A DNA stretch of 64,000 nt from Actinomycetota bacterium (GCA_003598015.1 QZKE01000038.1:1-64000); one strand, 5' to 3'; positions 49,417 to 59,262 are shown, counted from the first letter of the stretch. Notes: generated by a model from the sequence alone, not told the origin. Made by a program: numbers and translations.

Positions 49417-51492
49417 GTGAAGGATATGGATAGCCTCCTCGCCAGTAAGCGTAAAGAGTACGGCCTGGTGATCCTCTTCTTTACCCTCGTATCCATCGTC
49501 TTCACGTGGCCCCTGGTGCTCCACCTTCACAACGGGGTCCTGGGCGGGACAAGCGACCCGCTTCTCAATACCTGGATCATGACCTGGGACGCCCATACCT
49601 TCTTCACCCATCCGGCCCAGCTCTTCCAGGCGAACATCCTCTATCCCGCCAGGGACGTCCTGGCCTACTCGGAGCACCTCTTCACCATGGGCATAATGGC
49701 CGCACCGATCTACTACCTCACCGGCAACTCGGTGCTCGCCTACAACCTCCTCATTTTTTTCGCCTTCGTGTTCTCGGCCTTCGGTTGTTACCTCCTGGTC
49801 AAGGAGCTTACCGGCAGCCGCTGGGGCGCTCTGATCGGCGGCCTCTTTTTCGCCTTCTGCCCTTTCAAGACATCCAAGCTCGGGCTGCTTCATGTCCTCT
49901 TCTCCCCCTTCCTCCCCTTCATGCTCCTGTATCTCTACCGCTATCTCTACGCGGGGAAGAGAAAGAACCTCGTCCTCTTCGCCTTCTTCTTTCTCGCCCA
50001 ATCCCTGGCGAGCTGGCATTATCTTCTTTTCTGTTCCCTGGCGGCGGGATTGCTGTGGCTGTGGACGGCGGCTTTCTCCCGCACCCGGAGCGAATGGAAC
50101 AGGCTGCTCGGGGTGGTCCTGGTCGCGCTGATAATCGCGGCCGCGATCCTGCCCCTGGCCCTTCCCTACCTGCGGGTACACGAGCGCATGCCCGGCTTCG
50201 AGCGCACCCTCTCCAATACCGAGTACTTCGCCGCCTATCCCAGGGATTTCCTGACCGTATCCGAGGACAGCGTCATCTACGGCAATTCGCTTTCTCCGCT
50301 TTACATCGAGGGGCTCAAGCAGGAACGGGTGCTATTCCCCGGCCTGACCATCATCATCCTGGCCCTCGCGGGATTGTTAATACGGCGCAAGCCAGAAGAT
50401 GATACCCAGGCCTTCGATCCCGATTCCTTCCGCGGGGGCGCGCTCTACTTTCTCGTGCTCATCGTCATCAGCCTGATCCTGAGCATGGGACCCGAGATCG
50501 CCGGAGTGACCAATCTCTTCTATACCATCCCCTATCACCTGGGGCTGTTCAAGTTCATCCGTTTCCCCGGCCGTTTCTACGTCCTGGCCGCGTTGGGACT
50601 GTCCGTGCTCGCGGGGTACGGCGCGGGCAAGCTCTGCCTGAGGGCGACGCAGAGCGGACGCAGCAGGAGATTCGTGCGGCTCGCCATGGCGGCCGTCGTT
50701 CTCATCCTCCTCGCCGAGCTGGCCACCTTCAACCTCCACGTATCCACCGTCCCGGTATGGGGAGAGGTGCCCGAGGCCTATGCCTGGCTGAAGGAGCAGG
50801 GCGACGTGAGGGTGATAGAGCTGCCCGACATCTCCTGGGATTTTGAGCTCAAGGGGATGATCGTCTATCTCAGCACCTTCCACTGGAAGGACATCGCCAA
50901 CGGCTACAGCGGTTACCGTCCGCCCTCCTACGAGAAAATCTTCACCGAGATGGAGGGATTCCCCTCCGGACGCAGCGTCGATGTGCTGCGGGAGGTCGGT
51001 ATAGACTACGTCTTCTGGCACTGGGATTGGGTGGATCCACAAGCCAGGGGGGAGTACCGTTCCCGCCTTTCCTCGCAGGAGGGGTTGAGGTTGGAGAGGA
51101 CCTGGGGCGAGATCGCCGTCTACGCGGTGGAGCCCGGCCCATCGGCCGATGCGAACGACCTGGAGGCGACCCTGGACGTCGCCGCCGAGGCGCGCGAGGG
51201 AGAGGAGATACCCCTGTTTCTGCATTTGCGCAACCCCTCGGAATATGCGCTGCTCTCCTTCGCGGAGGATCCGCAGGATTACACCCTGGTGTGCAGGGAC
51301 GAGCGGGATGGCATGGTCAGCGAGACGGCCGGTGAGATACAGCTGTACATCTTCCTCGAGGGAGGTGAAGCGGCTGTGTTTCCCCTGGAAGCGCAGGTCC
51401 GCCTCGAGCCGGGCGTCCGCACCCTCGAGCTGCGTTTCACGAGCGGGATACTCGACGGGCGCGTGTTGTATTGGCAGGTCGGCGCGGATTGA
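49417..51492 (+). CDS. GT-C/YfhO-like membrane protein, middle paralogue
   Basis: This protein of about 691 aa closely matches its upstream neighbour: FTWPLVLHLHNGVLGG, SDPLLNTWIMTWDAHTFFTHP (in part: SDPLLNTWIMTWDAH), FGCYLLVKELTGSRWGAL, ANGYSGYRPP and IDYVFWHWDWVD. It has about 12 TM segments, the shared soluble domain and only one C-terminal beta-rich domain (about residues 570-691). The start is GTG 49417 or ATG 49426; GTG has an AGGAG nine bases before it. Tandem duplication explains the pair. It is likely to act on a lipid-linked sugar or surface glycan on the outer face. Confidence 0.75.
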   Translation: MKDMDSLLASKRKEYGLVILFFTLVSIVFTWPLVLHLHNGVLGGTSDPLLNTWIMTWDAHTFFTHPAQLFQANILYPARDVLAYSEHLFTMGIMAAPIYYLTGNSVLAYNLLIFFAFVFSAFGCYLLVKELTGSRWGALIGGLFFAFCPFKTSKLGLLHVLFSPFLPFMLLYLYRYLYAGKRKNLVLFAFFFLAQSLASWHYLLFCSLAAGLLWLWTAAFSRTRSEWNRLLGVVLVALIIAAAILPLALPYLRVHERMPGFERTLSNTEYFAAYPRDFLTVSEDSVIYGNSLSPLYIEGLKQERVLFPGLTIIILALAGLLIRRKPEDDTQAFDPDSFRGGALYFLVLIVISLILSMGPEIAGVTNLFYTIPYHLGLFKFIRFPGRFYVLAALGLSVLAGYGAGKLCLRATQSGRSRRFVRLAMAAVVLILLAELATFNLHVSTVPVWGEVPEAYAWLKEQGDVRVIELPDISWDFELKGMIVYLSTFHWKDIANGYSGYRPPSYEKIFTEMEGFPSGRSVDVLREVGIDYVFWHWDWVDPQARGEYRSRLSSQEGLRLERTWGEIAVYAVEPGPSADANDLEATLDVAAEAREGEEIPLFLHLRNPSEYALLSFAEDPQDYTLVCRDERDGMVSETAGEIQLYIFLEGGEAAVFPLEAQVRLEPGVRTLELRFTSGILDGRVLYWQVGAD

Positions 51493-51510
51493 TGCCGGAC
51501 CAGCCGCGGT

Positions 51511-52176
51511 TCACTCCACCATCCAGAGAAGGTTATCGATCTCGACTTCCGCGCCGGCACGCTTGATAAGGAAGGCCGCGAGTTGGGTAGCGAGCACCTT
51601 GAGGTCGTCGGTATTCAGGTAATGGGAACAGCAGCGATCGAAGAGCATACGGCTGCCGGGGGCGAACTCCTCGTCGCCCCAATGGAGGACGAGTAGAAGC
51701 GGGGTGCGCGGGAAGGGCCGGAATACGTATGCTTCGTCTCCAAAGGGGGCCGCTATGCCTCCCAATCCCCGGCTGATCTCACCCAGCATCCCGGGCTTCC
51801 CTCCGAAGAGCATGGCCAGGGGCTGTTCGATGGTGGGGACCAGGGTGGCGGCATAGAAGCGGCCGCCGGGAAGATCGCGATAGGCGATCCATTCCCCGCT
51901 CTCGGGGACCCCGCATGAGAGCTTTACGTAGCGCAAGGCCAGCACGCGCATGGACAGGCTGTCCATCCCCGGGGGCAGGGAGATTTCCCCGCTCGGCATC
52001 TCCATCTCTATGCGGCTGCCGAATGAGGTCAAGATCAGCCGGCATCCACCGTCCGCGCAATCCTCGCAGTCAAAACCTCCCCTGCGGGCTTGTTCTCGCA
52101 GGTCCAGATCCCGTATCTCATCCAGTGCGGCCTTTATAACGTGCCTGCGCCGCGCTTCGAAGCTGGACGTGTCCAT
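51511..52176 (-). CDS. DUF3786-like protein
   Basis: This 221-aa soluble protein resembles DUF3786 by the stretch ALRYVKLSCGVPESGEWIAYRDLPGG (in part: GEWIAYRDLPGGRFY), followed by FGGKPGMLGEISRGLGG and PLLLVLHWGDEEF. The N-terminus has a cysteine cluster, CEDCADGGC, that could bind metal or an Fe-S cluster. Function is unknown; the family is seen mostly in anaerobes. ATG at 52176 follows GAGGAG. It is convergent with the upstream GT-C gene. Confidence 0.7.
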   Translation of the reverse strand: MDTSSFEARRRHVIKAALDEIRDLDLREQARRGGFDCEDCADGGCRLILTSFGSRIEMEMPSGEISLPPGMDSLSMRVLALRYVKLSCGVPESGEWIAYRDLPGGRFYAATLVPTIEQPLAMLFGGKPGMLGEISRGLGGIAAPFGDEAYVFRPFPRTPLLLVLHWGDEEFAPGSRMLFDRCCSHYLNTDDLKVLATQLAAFLIKRAGAEVEIDNLLWMVE

Positions 52177-52901
52177 GTGAGCTCCTCGATCCCCTACCCA
52201 CCATGCGAGCGTCTCCCATGCAAACGATGGGGAGCAACCTTCCATGCGTCAATAGCCCTGCCAGGCGCGACCGCGGTGATCTCCCATCATCGCCATGCAG
52301 ACTTCGCCGCAGATGGATTTCCACCTCCGAGAGGCATCCATCATCGCGACTCAGGGTTTGGGTTCTCCGCGGGATATCGAGAGGACTCCGCAGCCGGATA
52401 CGGGACGAAGCCCCGATTAAAGCGCCGGGAAGCTGCGGCTCCCGCCCGGCCGGATACCGGCCGTAAGCGGGGCCGGACCTATTCTTTCTTCGCCGTTTCC
52501 GGGGGGCTGTCGGGGAGGGTGAGCGGGCAGTCATCCCTGATCTTGCGCGATATGGCTTGCTTCGAATACCGGCCCTTCCCCCTCCAGAAATCAGGCTCCA
52601 GCATCTGCGAATCCTTCTCCTCTATGTATCTCTCGCTTACCCCAGAATTATAATATATTTAACTATTCTATACAATATTATAATATTATTGACGCTTATA
52701 ACAGGCCGAGCCATCATATCGCCTTTACGCTGCATCGCGAGGCCCCCCTCAAGTCAAATAGAGGTATTGCCGTTTATGAGATAGGTATCTCGAGAGCCTC
52801 GGAGTACGGGCGCTGGCTATCCAGCCGCCGGGCGAGCGATGCGGGGACGCCGCTGCTGATTCGCTCCCGGCCTGCGTATCGCTTCGCGAGGAGGTTGCGT
52901 G
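52177..52901. other. Long gap without a convincing gene
   Basis: No reading frame here shows protein-like composition or an RBS. The stretch includes a perfect 7-bp GC hairpin (52447-52463, CGGCCGG-ATA-CCGGCCG) and a GGGGCTTCGTCCC-type hairpin near 52405-52420. A sharply AT-rich block lies at 52650-52690. It may carry divergent promoters for the DUF3786 and DUF2889 genes and an untranslated leader or structured RNA. I could not match it to a known riboswitch. Confidence 0.4.
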
Positions 52902-53396
52902 GTGGGAATATTCAATAGAGCGATTTCCTTCGCTATCGAGGAAGGCGTGGACGGCAGGCTGCTGATAACCGGAGCCTTGAGCGACACGCGGCTCGACAAA
53001 CCCATACACGTCATCGAAGTGCGAGCGGAGATAGGATTGGAGGATGGGCTCATCCACTCTCTCTCGGGGGAAATGCCGCATATCCCCCACGAGGATTGCC
53101 GCCATGCGCTCGAGATCCTTCCGCGACTGGTGGGGGAACGCATCGTGCCCGGCTTTACTCAACTGGTGCGCGATGTCGTGGGTTCCTCGCTGGGTTGCTC
53201 GCACCTGGCCGTGCTGGTAACGAACCTGGGGCACGTGAGCGTGCAGGGGCGCGGAGCCGCGGTCATGTCCCGGATGGGCGGGGGGGAGGCGGCCGTGAGA
53301 CACCTGCGCAAGCAGGCCGTCGAACTCGATATCATGGGAAACTGTTACACGTGGCGTGAGGATGGCCCGCTGATGCGGGAGATGCGCGGTGAGTAG
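52902..53396 (+). CDS. DUF2889-family protein
   Basis: This 164-aa soluble protein shows the DUF2889 pattern: LEDGLIHSLSGEMPHIPHEDC, then LVGERIVPGFTQLVRDVVG and SLGCSHLAVLV. The conserved His and Cys residues (PHEDC, GCSHL) suggest a metal or catalytic site, but function is unknown. AGGAGG lies seven bases before the second of two adjacent GTG codons, so the start at 52902 is preferred. It is followed 68 bp later by the prepilin peptidase gene in the same direction. Confidence 0.78.
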   Translation: MGIFNRAISFAIEEGVDGRLLITGALSDTRLDKPIHVIEVRAEIGLEDGLIHSLSGEMPHIPHEDCRHALEILPRLVGERIVPGFTQLVRDVVGSSLGCSHLAVLVTNLGHVSVQGRGAAVMSRMGGGEAAVRHLRKQAVELDIMGNCYTWREDGPLMREMRGE

Positions 53397-53464
53397 GGGG
53401 AGGCTCGAGAGGCGCCGCATGACGCCGGCCTCGCCGGGGGGAATCGCAATGGAGTGGGGAAGCC

Positions 53465-54244
53465 ATGTTCTATGAGGTCTATTCCTCCGTAGTATTCTTC
53501 CTCTTCGGATTGGTGGTGGGCAGTTTCGACAATGTGGCCATCTACCGCATACCCGAGGGGAAGTCGCTGTGGGCCCCGCGTTCGTTCTGCCCCCAATGCG
53601 GGACGACGATAGCCTGGTATGACAACGTCCCGCTGGTAAGCTACATCGTTCTGCGCGGCCGCTGCCGCCACTGCGCCAAACACATTCCCGTACGATATCC
53701 CCTGGTGGAGCTCATCAGCGGCTCGCTGTGGCTGGCCGTCTTCGCGAAAGCGGGGTTCACATGGTCCATTGAACTCCTGCCCAACCTCTTCCTGGTGACC
53801 ATACTCATCATCGTCTCCGGCATCGACCTGCAGAAGCAGATCATCCCCAACAAGGTCATCGTACCCTCCATCCCCATCGCCCTGGCATGCATGGGGATAG
53901 TAGCGCTGGTGCGCGGCGACTACCACGTGATCACGGACAGCCTCATCGGTTTCGCCGTAGGAGCCGTGCCCCTTGGGATCCTGGCCCTCGCCTTGCCCAG
54001 GGGGATGGGTATGGGGGACGCGAAACTGGCGGCCCTCACCGGAATCATATTGGGCTGGAGGAGCGAGATAATCGCACTGTTCGCGGGTTTCTTCCTGGGA
54101 GCGATAGTCGGGGTCCTGCTGATGAGCCTGGGCAAGAAGGGGCGAAAATCGCGTATTCCCTTCGGTCCATTCCTGTCCGCGGGAGCGATCATCGCCCTGT
54201 TCTGGGGTCCTTCCCTGTGGGACCTCTACGTGGGCCTCTTCTAG
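53465..54244 (+). CDS. pilD: Type IV prepilin peptidase (A24 family)
   Basis: This 259-aa integral membrane aspartic protease cleaves and N-methylates type IV prepilins. The N-terminal domain has the methyltransferase-associated zinc motif Cys42/Cys45 ... Cys67/Cys70 (CPQCG, CRHC). About eight TM segments follow. The catalytic aspartates are Asp121 (GIDLQKQIIPNK) and Asp185 (GMGDAKL). All key residues are present, so it should be active. No other pilus assembly gene is in the window. A likely substrate is the pilin encoded at 58912-59262. Confidence 0.94.
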   Translation: MFYEVYSSVVFFLFGLVVGSFDNVAIYRIPEGKSLWAPRSFCPQCGTTIAWYDNVPLVSYIVLRGRCRHCAKHIPVRYPLVELISGSLWLAVFAKAGFTWSIELLPNLFLVTILIIVSGIDLQKQIIPNKVIVPSIPIALACMGIVALVRGDYHVITDSLIGFAVGAVPLGILALALPRGMGMGDAKLAALTGIILGWRSEIIALFAGFFLGAIVGVLLMSLGKKGRKSRIPFGPFLSAGAIIALFWGPSLWDLYVGLF

Positions 54245-54256
54245 GCGCGGCAAGCG

Positions 54257-54297
54257 GGCGGTTGTGGATATCTACGGCAAAGGAAGGAACAACCGCC
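54257..54297 (+). terminator. Possible terminator hairpin after pilD
   Basis: GGCGGTTGT (54257-54265) pairs perfectly with ACAACCGCC (54289-54297) across a 23-nt loop, 12 bp after the prepilin peptidase stop. A weak GTTTAAT tail follows. The long loop and poor T-run make termination uncertain. Confidence 0.35.
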
Positions 54298-54403
54298 GTT
54301 TAATCCAAATCTTAATTAAGGTCGATATACCGCATCACCGGCCGGCGGGAGTAGCGCGAGGTACGGACATGCCCGTTCCGTCCAATGGTTGGAGAGCATT
54401 TGT

Positions 54404-56482
54404 ATGCAAGCGATAAAAGCCGTTAAGGCGAAGGGTTCGGCATTGCTCGACTGGTATTACGACTCGGTGCCCCCCTATCGCCTCGACCGCATGGACAGGC
54501 TCATCTCCGTCCTGGTCGGGTGCCTGTTCTTCATCCTCTACCTCCTGACCTGTTCCCGCCAGCCCAACATCGCGGGCGACTCGCCCGAGTTGATCGCCGG
54601 TTCCTATTCGCTGGGTATCGTCCACCCTCCCGGCTACCCTCTGTATACGATGGCCGGCTATCTGGTAACCCATATACCGGTTGGAAGCGTCGCCTTCCGG
54701 CTCAACTGCTTCTCCGCGCTCCAGCACGCGATCACACTCGCCCTGCTCTTCGCGATAATGATGAAGATAACCCGCAGCCGTACATCGTCGTGCATCGCCG
54801 CCTCGGCGCTCGGACTATCCTACCTGTTCTGGTTCTATTCCCTCGTGGCCGAGGTATTTCCCCTCAACGACCTCTTCGCCGTCCTCCTCATCCTCATGGC
54901 TATAATGGTGAGGGAAAGGAGCCAGAGCGGGGAGGAGCGCAGGGCGGAAAGACTCTTTCTCATCATGGCCTTCGTAGCGGGCCTGAGCCTGACCAACCAT
55001 CAGACCATCATCCTGATCTTCCCGGCCCTGCTCCTCTTCTGCCCGCGCACTTTCCTGGCCATCGTCCGCAAGCCCCGCCGTCTCCTGCTGGCCGTCGCCG
55101 CTTTCCTGCTGGGCCTTCTGCCCTACGTTTACCTGCCGCTCCGCGCCTCACAGGATCCCTACATGAATTTCGGCGACCCTTCTTCCTTCAGATCCTTCTT
55201 CGACACCATCACCAGGAAATACTACGGAACGTCGAGCCTGTGGAAGGGGCCGAACGCCATCCACCGCCTGGACCTGGTCTTCGACTACGCGAACGCCTTG
55301 TACAAAGAAGTTTTCATGTCGGGTATGATCCTGGGCCTCGTGGGCATGTTTCAGATGGCGCGTAAGAGATGCGCGGATTTCATCCCCTTGATCACGGCCT
55401 TCATCCTCAGCGGCGTGGTGTTTTTCATGATGGCCAACGTTATCGTCACGGAGACCTTCTACCTCTCCACCATCGAGAGATTCTACATCCTGCCCACCGT
55501 CGTCTTCGCCGTCTTTATCGCCATGGGTATCAAGGAGATTCTCGCATGGCTCTCACGGCTCGTGTCCGCGAGCAAGCGGCACGTGACGCTCTCCAGAGGC
55601 CTGGTGCCCCTCGCCGCGCTCATCCTCGCACTCGCTTTCCTGATCCCGGCGATAGCGACGCTGGGTGATGTGGATCTCCACGAAGACTATTTCTCCCAAT
55701 CCTATACGGATGACCTCCTGGGGGACATGGAGACGGGGGCCGTGGTCTTCTGCGCGGGGGATCCGCCCATCGAGCTCATCGACGAGTATTATACGGTGAT
55801 CAACGATTATCACGGCGAGGTGATCACCCTGTCCTGGTCGTTCTTCGGACAGCAGTGGTACATGGACGGCCTGCGCAAATGGCGGCCGGAGCTCAATCTC
55901 CCCGAGGATATCGAGAGCTATACCCCGGAAGACGAAGCCTTCGAGCAATACCGGGCGCGGCTCGCCTATCGCCTGATACTCGACAATCCCCAGATACCGG
56001 GATTCTACATCCTGGTCAAGGACAGGGATCTGGACGCATACGTAACAATGATCTCGCACGGCATGGCCTACAAGATCCTTGCGGAAGACACCCCTGTCGA
56101 CTACGACTCCTATTACGCTTTCCTCGCCGCATACTGGGCCGACATCGACCGCCGCGGGCTGGATGCCGTTTCCTACCCCGGCAACCGGAGGGAACCCTAC
56201 ATGATCGATGTGATATCCAGCTATGCCGACAACGCGGGCCAGCAGTTCGCCTCCGTCTCCCGTTTCGCCGCGGCGGCCGATATGTACAGGGAAGCCCTGG
56301 GGCTTTCCGCCACCATCGTAACCGAGTTGAACCTGGCGTCCGCCCTGGACGAGCTGGATATGCCCGGTAGTGTCGAGCTGCTCTACCTCGACGTCATCAA
56401 CAACATTCCGCCCTCCGAACCGCTGCTGTGGCAGACGGTCGAGGACCTGGAGGCACTGCTGAAGAACGAGGGGAGCCCGTGA
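54404..56482 (+). CDS. DUF2723-type membrane protein (protein O-glycosyltransferase-like)
   Basis: This 692-aa polytopic protein has an N-terminal TM segment followed by the DUF2723 signature SRQPNIAGDSPELIAGSYSLG (in part: GDSPELIAGSYSLGIVHPPG). The Asp-containing luminal loop is typical of GT-C enzymes, and AEVFPLNDLF and LTNHQTI follow. About ten more TM segments lead to a large soluble C-terminal domain. Relatives include protein O-mannosyltransferase-like enzymes. ATG at 54404 is behind a GGAG ten bases upstream. Its stop overlaps the next start by 1 nt (TGATG), so the two are coupled. Confidence 0.8.
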   Translation: MQAIKAVKAKGSALLDWYYDSVPPYRLDRMDRLISVLVGCLFFILYLLTCSRQPNIAGDSPELIAGSYSLGIVHPPGYPLYTMAGYLVTHIPVGSVAFRLNCFSALQHAITLALLFAIMMKITRSRTSSCIAASALGLSYLFWFYSLVAEVFPLNDLFAVLLILMAIMVRERSQSGEERRAERLFLIMAFVAGLSLTNHQTIILIFPALLLFCPRTFLAIVRKPRRLLLAVAAFLLGLLPYVYLPLRASQDPYMNFGDPSSFRSFFDTITRKYYGTSSLWKGPNAIHRLDLVFDYANALYKEVFMSGMILGLVGMFQMARKRCADFIPLITAFILSGVVFFMMANVIVTETFYLSTIERFYILPTVVFAVFIAMGIKEILAWLSRLVSASKRHVTLSRGLVPLAALILALAFLIPAIATLGDVDLHEDYFSQSYTDDLLGDMETGAVVFCAGDPPIELIDEYYTVINDYHGEVITLSWSFFGQQWYMDGLRKWRPELNLPEDIESYTPEDEAFEQYRARLAYRLILDNPQIPGFYILVKDRDLDAYVTMISHGMAYKILAEDTPVDYDSYYAFLAAYWADIDRRGLDAVSYPGNRREPYMIDVISSYADNAGQQFASVSRFAAAADMYREALGLSATIVTELNLASALDELDMPGSVELLYLDVINNIPPSEPLLWQTVEDLEALLKNEGSP

Positions 56483-58800
56483 TGGCCTTCTTGAGAAGAC
56501 CCTCCGTTGCCATCTGCATACTCATGGTCCTGTCCCTTGCCCTGTTTACCTTTCCGCTCTGGAGCTCGCACAGACTTCTCTACCAGGGAGGCGCGGATGG
56601 GAGCGAGGTCACCGATGAGACCTTCCCCGCGCAGCAGTTCGCGTCCGAGCATGTGAAGGACGGCTCCATCACCCTGTGGAATCCCGATATCGCCTGTGGT
56701 TTCCCGGTATTGGCGGAAGGGCAATCGGGAACCCTCTATCCCGTCAACCTGCTTATCTCTCTGCTCTTCGACCCCGTACTGGCCTTCAACCTCTCCATAG
56801 TCATCGGCCTGCTTCTCGCCCTGATATTCTCCTACCTGCTCCTGCGTCACTACGGGATCTCCGCGGCATCGTCCCTGTTCGGCGCGATAGCTTTCACTTT
56901 CTCGGGATTCATGATCGCCAAGTTGAAATATCCTTCCCTGATCACCGCCACGTGCTGGTTGCCCCTGGCCGTATTCGGGCTGGAAAAGACCTTCCAGCGC
57001 AGGCATCTCGCATATCTCTTCCTGACGAGCCTCGCCCTGGCCATGCAATTCCTGGCCGCGGGTCCCCAGGTCTTCCTGATAACCATGAGCGTTATCGCGG
57101 TCGTCTTTGTCTTCCGCTTCGCCGTTCTCCTGTCCGGCGCCAGGCGGGAGGAGCAGGCCGCCGGCCGCAGGATGCTCGCCGGCCTCTGCGTGGGGGTATT
57201 GTTCGCCGTGGTCCTCGGCACTGCACTTGCCGCTCCCCAACTGATGCCCATGACCCAGGGGGTTCCTTACCTCGAGACCGCGGCGGCCGACGGCTCCTTC
57301 TACGGCTCTACGGGTACGACTATGCGCCCCCGGGACCTCGACCTCTTCATCGCTCCCTACCGCTACGGCAATCCCGCGCGGGCGACCTTCGACGTGGACT
57401 ACGATATCTTCTGGGAGAACATCGCCTACCCGGGCCTGCTCACACTCGTTCTCGCCCTCATCGCCGTGCTCTGGCTGGCGAAAAGGGACCGTACCGTGCA
57501 GATGTGGCTGCTCATCGGGCTGCTGGCCCTGGCCGTATCCCTGGGATCCAACACCCCCCTCGCCGGATTTATGTGGAAATATATACCAGGTTTCAGGTTT
57601 CTCTACTACTTCCAGAGATACCTGGTGGTGGTGGTGCTGTGCATGGCCGTCCTGGCCGGCAAGGGCCTGGATCATGTCATCTCGTATTTTCACAACGGGA
57701 AGGCGTGGAAAGCCGCTATCATACTCCTGGTCTTCGCGACCCTCCTCGCGGATTTGGGCCTCTTCGCCACGCAGCAGGTATCCACCATCGAGGCCGCGAG
57801 CGTACTGGAACCCAACAGCACGGCGGAGCTGCTCGTGCCGGCTCAAGGCGAGCTGCAGGGTCAGCGCATCGCGGTCCTGGGATACGGCGAGACGTGGAGG
57901 AGGGCTAATGAAGAATCCGGCGGGTGGCTCGGGGACAAGCGCCTTTTCGTCGACAGCCTGAGGCTGCTCCCGGCCGACTACAGCGGCGTCTTCGCCATCC
58001 CCGGCAGCGGGATCGCCGGCAAGCGTATCCTGGCCTCGCAAGAGATCTACTGGATCTATGCCACCTACGGACATACCGTCCAGGGACAATGGCGGGTGGA
58101 GATCCCCGACACGGCAGTCAACCTCATGGCGACCCAGAGCGTCAGGTACCTGCTCTCCCCATACCTCATCGATAATCAATCCATCAACCTCGTCAAGGAG
58201 GAGGGCGCCGAGATCGAGGGGGTCACCTATCGCCTCTACGAGATACCATATGCGGCACCCCGCGCGTTCATAGCCAGCGAGATCCTTCTCGAGGAAGGCG
58301 CCCGGAGCATGACCGTCGCCGATGCGGTCGAGTACTTCTGGGATCCCCTGCAGATTATCGGCAGGGTCATACTCGAGCGAGAACCTACCCTGCTGCGAGG
58401 CCGTGCCTCGCAGGGAGAGGCGCACATAGTCTCCTCCGGTGATACCAGGGTCGTTATCGAGGCCCACTCTCCCAACGGCGGAGTGCTGGTCCTCAACGAC
58501 TCGTACTTCCCGGAATGGAAGGTATACGTGGACGGGCAGGAGAGGGAGATCCTGCGCGCGAACCTCGCTTTCCGGGCCCTGGAGCTGGAGGCGGGCGACC
58601 ACAGCGTGGAGTTCGTCTACCGGCCCTCATCCTTATACTACGGACTCGTCATGGCGGCGGCCGTTCTTCTCCTCCTGCTCTGCATCTTCCTCTATCACCG
58701 GCAGTGCGGATGGCTGGACCTCGAGGGAGAATACTATGCCGGCATTCCGCGGGAGCAGGGCGATGCGGAGGAAGACGGTGAGGGCGAGGAGCGGGAGTGA
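56482..58800 (+). CDS. YfhO-family membrane protein
   Basis: This 772-aa protein has an N-terminal TM helix followed by GADGSEVTDETFPAQQF and a loop ending LWNPDIACGFPVLAEGQSG (in part: WNPDIACGFPVLAEGQ). These are hallmarks of YfhO proteins, GT-C-like enzymes or transporters implicated in lipoteichoic and other surface glycan glycosylation. About 12 TM segments are followed by a C-terminal beta-rich domain (VLVLNDSYFPEWKVYVDG) and a final TM near 735-755 with a charged tail. It overlaps the DUF2723 gene by 1 nt. A strong intrinsic terminator follows 40 bp later. Confidence 0.82.
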   Translation: MAFLRRPSVAICILMVLSLALFTFPLWSSHRLLYQGGADGSEVTDETFPAQQFASEHVKDGSITLWNPDIACGFPVLAEGQSGTLYPVNLLISLLFDPVLAFNLSIVIGLLLALIFSYLLLRHYGISAASSLFGAIAFTFSGFMIAKLKYPSLITATCWLPLAVFGLEKTFQRRHLAYLFLTSLALAMQFLAAGPQVFLITMSVIAVVFVFRFAVLLSGARREEQAAGRRMLAGLCVGVLFAVVLGTALAAPQLMPMTQGVPYLETAAADGSFYGSTGTTMRPRDLDLFIAPYRYGNPARATFDVDYDIFWENIAYPGLLTLVLALIAVLWLAKRDRTVQMWLLIGLLALAVSLGSNTPLAGFMWKYIPGFRFLYYFQRYLVVVVLCMAVLAGKGLDHVISYFHNGKAWKAAIILLVFATLLADLGLFATQQVSTIEAASVLEPNSTAELLVPAQGELQGQRIAVLGYGETWRRANEESGGWLGDKRLFVDSLRLLPADYSGVFAIPGSGIAGKRILASQEIYWIYATYGHTVQGQWRVEIPDTAVNLMATQSVRYLLSPYLIDNQSINLVKEEGAEIEGVTYRLYEIPYAAPRAFIASEILLEEGARSMTVADAVEYFWDPLQIIGRVILEREPTLLRGRASQGEAHIVSSGDTRVVIEAHSPNGGVLVLNDSYFPEWKVYVDGQEREILRANLAFRALELEAGDHSVEFVYRPSSLYYGLVMAAAVLLLLLCIFLYHRQCGWLDLEGEYYAGIPREQGDAEEDGEGEERE

Positions 58801-58840
58801 GCCTGCGGTGCATGTTCATCGACGATGCAACGAACAAAGT

Positions 58841-58874
58841 AAAGGAGGGGGGTCGAACCCCCCTCCTTTTTTTT
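58841..58874 (+). terminator. Strong intrinsic terminator
   Basis: A 13-bp perfect stem (AAAGGAGGGGGGT / ACCCCCCTCCTTT) with a 3-nt loop leads into an unbroken T-run ending at 58874. It terminates the DUF2723-YfhO unit. On the minus strand the same stem could help end the pilin transcript, though its T-tract is weaker. Confidence 0.93.
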
Positions 58875-58911
58875 GACAGTCCTGGTTGATCACCAATCCG
58901 TCAATTGTCCT

Positions 58912-59262
58912 TTAGACATCGTCACAGCTGGAGCAGCTGATATTGATGGGCTGGTCAGCGCCGCTGACCACGGTCCAGGCGCCGCTCCTCGGGCAGGTCA
59001 GGGAATCGATGTTCTCAACATACCCGGTCAGGTCGGTCCGCCAGGAGGCGGTTCCGGGATAATCACCGTCATTGCTGGCTGCGTAGATGTTGGAGGAGCT
59101 CTTGATCGTCCTGCGGTTGGACATACAGGTCTTCTCCTCGGCGCTTCCCCTGGCAGCCAGGAACACCGGGACGGCAATACCTACTAGGATACCGATGATA
59201 AGAATAACGATCATCAACTCGATCAGGGTGAAACCCTCCTGCCTGTGTATTCTTTTCGCCAA
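58912..59262 (-). CDS. Type IV pilin (prepilin-type N-terminus)
   Basis: This 116-aa prepilin has the leader MAKRIHRQEG and the processing site Gly10/Phe11 (QEG|FTLIELMIVI). It has Glu at +5 and a roughly 20-residue hydrophobic helix. The short C-terminal globular part has four cysteines, including C-S-S-C near the end (SCSSCDD) that may pair to form the D-loop disulfide. TTG at 59262 is chosen because AAGGAGG lies eight bases upstream. It is small for a major pilin. No pilus motor genes are nearby; the prepilin peptidase gene 5 kb away is the obvious processing enzyme. Confidence 0.9.
   Translation of the reverse strand: MAKRIHRQEGFTLIELMIVILIIGILVGIAVPVFLAARGSAEEKTCMSNRRTIKSSSNIYAASNDGDYPGTASWRTDLTGYVENIDSLTCPRSGAWTVVSGADQPINISCSSCDDV

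Noticed and set aside
52090-52653. Plus- and minus-strand frames of 138-187 codons in the long gap
   Set aside because: Composition is not protein-like, no RBS is present and no motif is recognised.
58841-58874. tRNA T-arm-like GGTCGAACC sequence
   Set aside because: The surrounding bases form one continuous 13-bp stem with a 3-nt loop and T-run, i.e. an intrinsic terminator; no acceptor, D or anticodon arms exist.
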